30,122 nucleotides of DNA from an uncultured Desulfovibrio sp. (GTDB lineage Bacteria > Desulfobacterota > Desulfovibrionia > Desulfovibrionales > Desulfovibrionaceae). Numbering within the stretch: the stretch's first letter is position 1; every line of letters starts with the position of its first letter. The stretch covers positions 1 to 30,122 of the forward strand of contig NZ_CAJUBO010000013.1 of assembly GCF_910584445.1 (NCBI RefSeq). The letters are read 5' to 3'. Shown piece after piece: positions 24,779-30,122 of this stretch. The position numbers and the translations under genes were made by a program. The notes under the pieces were generated by a model that made no database searches, was not told where the DNA came from, and was given only the letters and a program-made list of their open reading frames with translations.

Positions 24779-26695
24779 TTGGCAAAGAGTCATGCCTTGC
24801 AGCGGTGGGGAGTGGAGGATTCCGTCGAACTCTACGGCATCAGGACATGGGGCGCGGGCTTTTTCGATGTCTCGGAAGACGGGGATGTGGTCATCTGCCC
24901 CCACGGGGCGCGCGGGCCGCAGATCCCGCTGCCGGAGATCATCGCCGGGCTGCACGAGCGCGGCTATGACATGCCCGTCCTCCTGCGTGTGGAGAATATC
25001 CTCAGCTCCCGCATCGCCCACATCCATGAATCTTTTCGCAAGGCCATCCGCACGCTCGGCTACAGGGGGGAATACCGCGGCGTCTTCCCCATCAAGGTGA
25101 ACCAGCAGCAGCAGGTGGTGGACCAGATCGCCCAGTTCGGCAGCCGCTATCATCACGGGCTGGAGGCTGGCTCCAAGGCCGAGCTTATCGCGGCGGTGGC
25201 CCTCATGCGCGACCCCAAGGCCTGTATCGTCTGCAACGGCTACAAGGACGAGGAATTTATCGACCTCGCCCTTCAGGCCCAGCGTCTGGGCTTCAATGTC
25301 TTCATCGTCCTGGAGATGCCCGGCGAGCTGGACATGGTGCTCGAGCGCGCGGCGGCCCTGGGCATCCGGCCCAACGTGGGCGTGCGCTCCAAGCTGTCGG
25401 TCAAGGCGGGCGGCCACTGGACGGACTCGGGCGGCGAGCGCTCCACCTTCGGCCTCTCGCCCTCGCAGATCGTGGACGTGGTGGACACGCTCAAGAGCCG
25501 CCAGATGCTCGACTGCTTCCGCCTGCTCCATTATCACCTGGGTTCGCAGATCTCCAATATCCGCGATATCCGCACGGGCGTCATGGAGGCGGCCCGGCTG
25601 TACTCCGGGCTGGCGGAAGAGGGCGCGCCCATGGGCTATCTCGATCTGGGCGGGGGACTCGCCGTGGACTATGACGGCTCGCACACCAACTACGTCTTTT
25701 CGCGCAACTACAACCTGGACGAATACTGCGCCGACGTGGTGGAGACCATCATGAGCATCCTGGACGAAAAGGAGATCCCGCATCCGCACATCATCACCGA
25801 ATCGGGCCGGGCGACGGTGGCCTACTGTTCCGTCCTGCTCTTCAATATCCTTGACGTCAACGTGGTGGAGGAGGCGCGCCTGCCCGAGACGCTGCCCGAT
25901 GACGCGCCCGAGGCCGTGCGCAACCTGCAGGAGGCGCTTGCCGGCATCAGCCTCCGCAATCTTCAGGAAAGTTACAACGACGCCGTCTATTACCGCGACG
26001 AAGTGCGGCGCATGTTCTCCACCGGCGCCGTGAGCCTGCGCCAGCGCACCCTGGCCGAGCGCTTTTTCTGGGCCATCCTCATGCGGATCGCCAAGGAGAA
26101 GCGCAAGCTCAAGAACGTGCCGCGCGACCTGGAAGACATCGACGTCAACCTTGCCGACATCTATTACGGCAACTTCAGCGTCTTCCAGTCCCTGCCGGAC
26201 TCCTGGGCCATCGACCAGCTCTTCCCCATCATGCCGGTGCACCGGCTGGGGGAATTTCCTTCCCGCCAGGGCATCATCTCGGACATCACCTGTGATTCCG
26301 ACGGCCGCATCGACCATTTCATCGACCCGCAGGGCATGAAGCCCATGCTCGACCTCCACCCCCTGCGCGAAGGCGAGGAATATTACCTTGGCGTCTTTCT
26401 CGTGGGGGCCTATCAGGAGACCCTGGGCGACCTCCACAACCTCATGGGCGACACCAATGTGGTCTCCATCCGCGCCGCCGATGACGGCAGCTATGAATAT
26501 GTGCGCGAGATCCGGGGGGATTCCGTGTCCGATGTGCTCAGTTATGCGGAGTACGAGCCGCGCCGCATCATCGAGAATCTCCGCAGCGCCGCCGAACGGG
26601 CCGTGCGCGAGGGGCGCATCTCGCCCAGCGAGCGCTTCGCCGTCATGCAGGCCTTTGAGGACGGCATGCGCGGCTATACCTATTTTGAACGCTGA
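24779..26695 (+). CDS. speA: Biosynthetic arginine decarboxylase
   Basis: This 638-aa PLP enzyme of the alanine-racemase fold turns arginine into agmatine, the first step toward putrescine and spermidine. The PLP lysine is K106 in FPIKVNQQQQVV. Other family marks are GLEAGSKAEL, GVRSKLSVKAGGHWTDSGGERSTFGL, FHLGSQ-like YHLGSQISNIRDI, YLDLGGGLAVDYDGS and ITESGRATVAY. I prefer TTG 24779 because GGAGG (24769-24773) sits five bases before it and the protein then starts (M)AKSHALQRWGVEDS, like relatives. The ATGs at 24764 and 24767 place the GGAGG inside the coding region. Full length, with no break. Confidence 0.95.
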   Translation: MAKSHALQRWGVEDSVELYGIRTWGAGFFDVSEDGDVVICPHGARGPQIPLPEIIAGLHERGYDMPVLLRVENILSSRIAHIHESFRKAIRTLGYRGEYRGVFPIKVNQQQQVVDQIAQFGSRYHHGLEAGSKAELIAAVALMRDPKACIVCNGYKDEEFIDLALQAQRLGFNVFIVLEMPGELDMVLERAAALGIRPNVGVRSKLSVKAGGHWTDSGGERSTFGLSPSQIVDVVDTLKSRQMLDCFRLLHYHLGSQISNIRDIRTGVMEAARLYSGLAEEGAPMGYLDLGGGLAVDYDGSHTNYVFSRNYNLDEYCADVVETIMSILDEKEIPHPHIITESGRATVAYCSVLLFNILDVNVVEEARLPETLPDDAPEAVRNLQEALAGISLRNLQESYNDAVYYRDEVRRMFSTGAVSLRQRTLAERFFWAILMRIAKEKRKLKNVPRDLEDIDVNLADIYYGNFSVFQSLPDSWAIDQLFPIMPVHRLGEFPSRQGIISDITCDSDGRIDHFIDPQGMKPMLDLHPLREGEEYYLGVFLVGAYQETLGDLHNLMGDTNVVSIRAADDGSYEYVREIRGDSVSDVLSYAEYEPRRIIENLRSAAERAVREGRISPSERFAVMQAFEDGMRGYTYFER

Positions 26696-26792
26696 TCCCG
26701 GCCCGCCGGCCGCTTGCCGTCCGCTGCGCGGCGCGCACCCCCGGCAGGGATCTCCGGGCGCCCCGGCCAGGGCCGGCCCGCGCGCAGCCACA

Positions 26793-26824
26793 GAGGGCGC
26801 CCCCGTGCGGAGGCGCCCTTCTTG
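26793..26824 (+). terminator. Terminator between convergent speA and metQ
   Basis: An 8-bp stem (26794-26801 with 26812-26819, extendable by a G-U pair) has a ten-base loop and a short T-rich tail (TTCTT) on the plus strand. It lies about 98 bases after speA. It could also act on the minus strand for metQ, whose stop is about 50 bases away. Confidence 0.55.
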
Positions 26825-26871
26825 CGGGGCTGACGGCCGCGCCGGCCGTTGCCCTGTGCCTGAAACGCCGG

Positions 26872-27672
26872 CTATTTCGCGGCCGAGGGCAGGACGGCGC
26901 CCGCGTATCTGGCGCGCATGGCCCTGGCGATCTCCGGGCTGACGAGCACTTCATAGAGCGCCTGGAGTTCGGGGCGCTTGGTGTCCTTCTCGCGCACGGC
27001 CAGCACATTGGCGTAGGTGGTGGCGGCCATGGAGTCGGCGGCCTCCACGGCCAGGGCCTCGGCCACCTTGAGTCCGCCGAGGATGGCATAGTTGCCGTTG
27101 ATGACCGCGATGTCCACGTCCGGCAGGGCGCGCACGAGCTGCGCGGCCTCGATTTCCTCGATCTTGAGCTTCCTGGGGTTTTCCACGATGTCGCGGCTGG
27201 TGGCGGTGAGTCCCGAATCCGGGCGCAGCTTGACGAGTCCCTGGTCCTGGAGCAGGAGCAGGGCGCGGCCCTCGTTGGTGGCGTCGTTGGGCACGGCCAC
27301 GATGGCGCCTTCCTTCAGGTTCTTCAGGTCCTTGCTGCGGCCCGCGTAGATGCCGAACGGCTCGTAATGCACCGGTCCCAGGGAGGCGAGCCTGGTGCCC
27401 TTTTGGGCGTTGAAGTCGTCAAGATAGGGCTTGTGCTGGAAGTAATTGGCGTCCAGATCGCCGCTTTCCAGCGCCACATTGGGCTGCACATAGTCCGAAT
27501 ATTCCACGATCTTGAGCTGATAGCCCCTGGGCTGGAGGAGTTTCGCCGCCTCGGCGAGGATCTCGGCGTGGGGCGTGGGGGACGCGCCCACGGTGAAGAC
27601 GCCCGCCGCGTGGGCAACGCCGGCGAGGCAGAGGCTGGAGACAAGGGCCGCCGCGAGAAATGCTTTGTTCAT
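26872..27672 (-). CDS. metQ: Methionine-type ABC transporter substrate-binding protein MetQ (NlpA family)
   Basis: This 266-aa NlpA-family binding protein delivers methionine (or a close analogue) to MetNI. Motifs are TVGASPTPHAEILAEAAKLL, VEYSDYVQPNVALESGDLDANYFQHKPYL, FGIYAGRSKDLKNLKEGA, VPNDATNEGRALLLLQDQGLV and INGNYAILGGL. The signal peptide ends AHA near residue 22 and has no lipobox cysteine, unlike lipoprotein MetQ of E. coli, so it should be a soluble periplasmic protein. The start is ATG 27672 with AGGA eight bases upstream. It is the last gene of the metN-I-Q operon. Confidence 0.92.
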   Translation of the reverse strand: MNKAFLAAALVSSLCLAGVAHAAGVFTVGASPTPHAEILAEAAKLLQPRGYQLKIVEYSDYVQPNVALESGDLDANYFQHKPYLDDFNAQKGTRLASLGPVHYEPFGIYAGRSKDLKNLKEGAIVAVPNDATNEGRALLLLQDQGLVKLRPDSGLTATSRDIVENPRKLKIEEIEAAQLVRALPDVDIAVINGNYAILGGLKVAEALAVEAADSMAATTYANVLAVREKDTKRPELQALYEVLVSPEIARAMRARYAGAVLPSAAK

Positions 27673-27726
27673 GGCTGAAATCCTGGGTTGAGGGTGATGC
27701 CGGGGACAGGCCGTGCGCGCCGCGCG

Positions 27727-28389
27727 CTAGCCGCCGCGCCGGTCCGTGCGGCGGGTGGCCCAGTTGCCGAAACTTTGCAGGGCCTGGACGATGATGATGA
27801 GCAGGACCACCGTGATGATCATGATGTCGGTCTGGTAGCGGTTGTAGCCGTACATGATGGCGAGCTTGCCAAGGCCGCCCCCGCCCACGGCCCCGGCCAT
27901 GGCCGAATAGCCGAGGATGGTGATGGCCGCCACGGCGCTGCCGTTGATGAGCGAGGGCAGCGCCTCGGGGATGAGCACCTTGGTGATGATCTGCCACACG
28001 CTGGCGCCCATGCTTTCCGCCGCCTCCACCACGCCGTGGTCCACCTCCAGCAGCGAGGACTCCACCAGGCGCGCCACGAACGGCGCCGCCGCCAGCACCA
28101 GCGGCACCACCGTGGCATTGTTGCCGATGGTGGTGCCCACCAGAAAGCGGGTGAAGGGGATGACCGCGATCATCAGGATGAGGAAGGGAAAGGAGCGCGT
28201 GAGGTTCACCACCACGTCGAGCGCGCTGTAGAACGCCGCGTGCGGCCGGATGCCGCCCTTGCGCGTGATGACCAGGGCCACGCCCATGACCGTGCCGAAC
28301 ACATAGGAAAAGAAGGTTGCCACCAGAGTCATGTAGATGGTGTCCCATGTGCCGACGAGGAGCATCTCCAGGGTCTTTTCGTCAATCAT
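27727..28389 (-). CDS. metI: Methionine ABC transporter permease MetI
   Basis: This 220-aa permease has about five membrane segments and the family features LVGTWDTIYMTLVATFFSYVFG, NLTRSFPFLILMIAVIPFTR and the EAA-type loop EAAESMGASVWQIITKVLIPEALPSL that docks on MetN. It ends with a basic tail (RRTDRRGG). The ATG at 28389 lies within the last codons of metN (8-base overlap), and GGAGG sits ahead of it, so it is translationally coupled. The frame is open to 28530, but that part is metN read in another frame. Confidence 0.94.
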   Translation of the reverse strand: MIDEKTLEMLLVGTWDTIYMTLVATFFSYVFGTVMGVALVITRKGGIRPHAAFYSALDVVVNLTRSFPFLILMIAVIPFTRFLVGTTIGNNATVVPLVLAAAPFVARLVESSLLEVDHGVVEAAESMGASVWQIITKVLIPEALPSLINGSAVAAITILGYSAMAGAVGGGGLGKLAIMYGYNRYQTDIMIITVVLLIIIVQALQSFGNWATRRTDRRGG

Positions 28390-29404
28390 GGGGGGCGTCC
28401 TCCAGTTTTTCCAGCGCGATGTGATGGGCCGCGGCCCAGTCCATGATGCGTTTGCGCGACGCCTCCGCGTCGGGAAGCTGGAGCACCATCTGGCCCACGG
28501 CCGTGCCGCCCAGGTCGCGCGTGTCCGCATACATGATGTTCACCGGGCAGCCACAGTGCAGCACCAGATTGGAGATGACCGGCTCAAACGAGGAGCGGCC
28601 GTTGAAGATCAGGCGGTAGAGGTTGTCGCACTTGTCCAGGGGCAGGTTCTGGAGCGCCTCGGGCAGGACGAGCCTGCGCGCGGCCTCGGTGCGCGGGTGG
28701 AAGAAGACCTCCTCCACCGGGCCTTGCTCCACGATGACGCCCTTGCTGATGATGGCGACATGGCTGCAGATCTGGTCGATGACGCGCATCTCGTGGGTGA
28801 TGACCACCGCCGTGATGCCCAGTTGGGCGTTGATGTCCTTGATGAGCGCCAGGATGGAGTCCGTGGTGGCCGGGTCCAGGGCCGAGGTGGCCTCGTCGCA
28901 GAGCAGGACGCGCGGCCGGGTCGCCAGGGCGCGGGCGATGGCAACGCGCTGTTTCTGGCCGCCGGAAAGCTGGGACGGGTAGGACCCCATGCGCCTGCCC
29001 AGGCCCACCATGTCGAGCAGCTCCTCGGCGCGGCGGCGTCCCTCGGCGCGGGAGACGCCCGCAAGCTCGAGGGGAAAACGGACGTTCTCCAGCGCGGTGC
29101 GCTGCATGAGCAGGTTGAACTGCTGAAAAATCATGCCCATGGACCGGCGCGCCTCGCGCAGGGCCGCGCCGGAAAGCCGGCAGAGGTCGCGCCCCTCGAA
29201 AATGACGCGCCCCGCGGTGGGGCGCTCCAGCAGGTTGATGCAGCGCACGAGCGTGGACTTGCCCGCGCCGCTCTTGCCGATGATGCCGAAGATCTCGCCC
29301 CTGCCTATCTGGAGGTCGATGCCGCGCAGGGCAAAGACGCTCTCGCCATTGCCGGGGTACTTCTTTTCGAGATTTTCGATGCTGATGATAGGCTCGTCCG
29401 CCAT
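28382..29404 (-). CDS. metN: Methionine ABC transporter ATPase MetN
   Basis: This 340-aa ATPase has Walker A GKSGAGKST, Q-loop MIFQQFNLL, signature LSGGQKQRVAIARAL, Walker B VLLCDEATSALD and H-loop VITHEM. A C-terminal NIL/ACT-like domain follows (about 250-335, RLIFNGRSSFEPVISNLV), which in relatives binds methionine and shuts off transport. ATG 29404 has GGAGG four bases upstream. ATG 29425 also has a good site and would add seven residues (MDAPGGG). It is the first gene of metN-metI-metQ. Confidence 0.94.
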   Translation of the reverse strand: MADEPIISIENLEKKYPGNGESVFALRGIDLQIGRGEIFGIIGKSGAGKSTLVRCINLLERPTAGRVIFEGRDLCRLSGAALREARRSMGMIFQQFNLLMQRTALENVRFPLELAGVSRAEGRRRAEELLDMVGLGRRMGSYPSQLSGGQKQRVAIARALATRPRVLLCDEATSALDPATTDSILALIKDINAQLGITAVVITHEMRVIDQICSHVAIISKGVIVEQGPVEEVFFHPRTEAARRLVLPEALQNLPLDKCDNLYRLIFNGRSSFEPVISNLVLHCGCPVNIMYADTRDLGGTAVGQMVLQLPDAEASRKRIMDWAAAHHIALEKLEDAPHD

Positions 29405-29450
29405 GCCGCCTCCGGGCGCGTCCATGGGGGCCTCCCGGGCGCGCCCGGAA

Positions 29451-29480
29451 GGCATAGCATGTTTCGGCGCAAAGGGCAAA
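29451..29480 (-). promoter_or_regulatory. Putative promoter of metNIQ
   Basis: The minus strand reads TTTGCC (29480-29475), 18 bases, then TATGCC (29456-29451), with a TG just before the -10 (extended type). I see no room or structure for a SAM riboswitch between it and metN. Confidence 0.35.
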
Positions 29481-29490
29481 GCGGCGGGGC

Positions 29491-29573
29491 TTGCCAAGGC
29501 GCGCCGCGGCATGTAGAGTTGGGGCAAGACCGGGCGTCGGTGCCCGGATATATATACAGCGGGCATCGCCCGC
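29491..29573 (+). promoter_or_regulatory. Promoter and structured leader of the DUF883 gene
   Basis: TTGCCA (29491-29496), 17 bases, then TAGAGT (29514-29519) is a good sigma70-like promoter. The leader then carries two small perfect hairpins (29530-29535 with 29542-29547, and 29559-29564 with 29568-29573) separated by an ATATATATA stretch. The ribosome site GGAG follows before ATG 29594. Confidence 0.55.
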
Positions 29574-29593
29574 CAACACATGGAGAAAAGACA

Positions 29594-29908
29594 ATGGCTG
29601 ACAACCACGAACATAGTGTGGAAGACCTTCGCAAGGAACTTGGCGCCATGCGCGAACAGATGGAGACCCTGTTCACTGCCCTCAGGGAAAAGAAGGACGA
29701 CGTGGCCGGGGATGTCTCCTCCCGCATCGCCCGCGAACTCGGGCATTACCGCCAGTTCGCCCAGGACGGCGCCCGGAAGGTCTATGACGCCGGCGCGTCG
29801 GGCGTGGAGGAAGTGAGCGAACAGGTGCGCCGCAATCCCCTGGCGAGCCTGCTCATCGCGTTTGGCGCCGGCTGCGTCCTTTCCGCCCTCTTCAGGCACC
29901 TCAGGTAG
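29594..29908 (+). CDS. DUF883 / YqjD-ElaB-like membrane-anchored protein
   Basis: This 104-aa protein has a charged helical N-terminal part (VEDLRKELGAMREQMETLFTALREKKDD), a second amphipathic helix, and one C-terminal membrane segment (about 81-100, NPLASLLIAFGAGCVLSALF) ending in a short basic tail (RHLR). This is the DUF883 layout. In E. coli, YqjD and ElaB are tail-anchored proteins that bind stationary-phase ribosomes; that role here is inference. ATG 29594 follows GGAG at a normal distance. The next gene resembles YqjE, which matches the E. coli yqjD-yqjE order. Confidence 0.82.
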   Translation: MADNHEHSVEDLRKELGAMREQMETLFTALREKKDDVAGDVSSRIARELGHYRQFAQDGARKVYDAGASGVEEVSEQVRRNPLASLLIAFGAGCVLSALFRHLR

Positions 29909-29916
29909 CCGGACGA

Positions 29917-30122
29917 GTGAAAGGCCTGGCTGAACTCGTCGTCAGTCTGTGCGACCTTTGCGAAGCCGAGGGGCGGCTCCTGCAGGAGGGCGTCCTCCGC
30001 ACGGTGCGGAGGACGGTCACCCTCACGCTGGGGCTGCTCTTCGGCGCGGCCGCTCTTGCCCTTCTGCTGGCGGCGCTGTATGCCCTGCTGACCAGCTTCA
30101 TGCCTGTCCCGGCGGGGGGGGG
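29917..30122 (+). CDS. YqjE-like (phage-holin-superfamily) membrane protein, 3' end cut off
   Basis: A frame starting at GTG 29917 stays open to the window edge (68 complete codons). It has an amphipathic start (KGLAELVVSLCDLCEAEGRLLQEG) and then a strong membrane segment (about 33-55, TLTLGLLFGAAALALLLAALYALL). The pattern and its place eight bases after the DUF883 stop fit the YqjE/holin-superfamily partner (PF07332-like), so it is probably cotranscribed. The ribosome site is weak. The frame runs into nine or more G at 30114-30122 and is incomplete. Confidence 0.65.
   Translation, partial: MKGLAELVVSLCDLCEAEGRLLQEGVLRTVRRTVTLTLGLLFGAAALALLLAALYALLTSFMPVPAGG

Noticed and set aside
29405..29593. 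SAM riboswitch or MetJ-type site before metN
   Set aside because: The gap is short and shared with a divergent gene. I saw no riboswitch-like multistem structure and no tandem MetJ boxes.
29917..30122. Prophage holin
   Set aside because: The partial membrane protein belongs with the DUF883/YqjE-type pair, and no other phage gene is nearby.

Overview
This 30.1 kb, GC-rich window most likely comes from a Desulfovibrio-like member of the Desulfobacterota. That is an inference from gene content: a fused BioW-BioF protein, a paaK plus branched-chain amino-acid transporter block, strong Shine-Dalgarno sites and many ATGA/TGATG gene overlaps. It looks like ordinary chromosome. I see no CRISPR array, insertion sequence, integrase, phage module or tRNA. 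The left edge starts inside the 3' end of a 5S rRNA and the right edge stops in a run of at least nine G inside a reading frame. Both are typical places for an assembly to break, so the window may be a whole contig.

Layout. 1-80: 5S rRNA tail and its terminator. 81-431: non-coding, with an unusually AT-rich patch before the first gene. 432-5992: two large membrane hybrid histidine kinases pointing at each other, with similar Cache-type sensors. 6223-8206 (minus): a coupled three-gene operon of two unrecognised proteins and the lipoprotein RlpA. 8526-9176 (plus): a YigZ/IMPACT protein whose 3' end overlaps the convergent bioWF. 9112-15893 (minus): livK-livH-livM-livG-livF followed closely by bioWF. 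16220-17524 (minus): phenylacetate-CoA ligase. 17673-19955 (plus): rsfS-gpmI-zinc-ribbon protein. 20257-23307 (plus): HU, dapA, a periplasmic cyclophilin and a secreted beta-propeller. 23494-24600 (minus): an RND-type adaptor lipoprotein without a pump gene, divergent from speA (24779-26695, plus). 26872-29404 (minus): metQ-metI-metN. 29594-30122 (plus): a DUF883 membrane-anchored protein and the start of a YqjE-like membrane protein.

How the genes fit together. Amino-acid uptake (liv, met), aryl-CoA formation (PaaK), lysine/peptidoglycan precursor synthesis (DapA), polyamine synthesis (SpeA), biotin synthesis (BioWF), glycolysis (GpmI), ribosome silencing (RsfS) and envelope functions (RlpA, cyclophilin, adaptor lipoprotein) describe a housekeeping region. 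Reading promoters by eye, several intergenic gaps carry sigma70-like sites of the form TTGCC(A/C)-N17-TA(G/T)(A/T)GN. One such site ends only 6 nt before the apparent rsfS start. No clearly new multi-gene system is evident. The best leads are the paralogous convergent kinases with an operator-like palindrome over the second one's promoter, the unrecognised RlpA operon partners, and the BioWF fusion attached to the liv operon.
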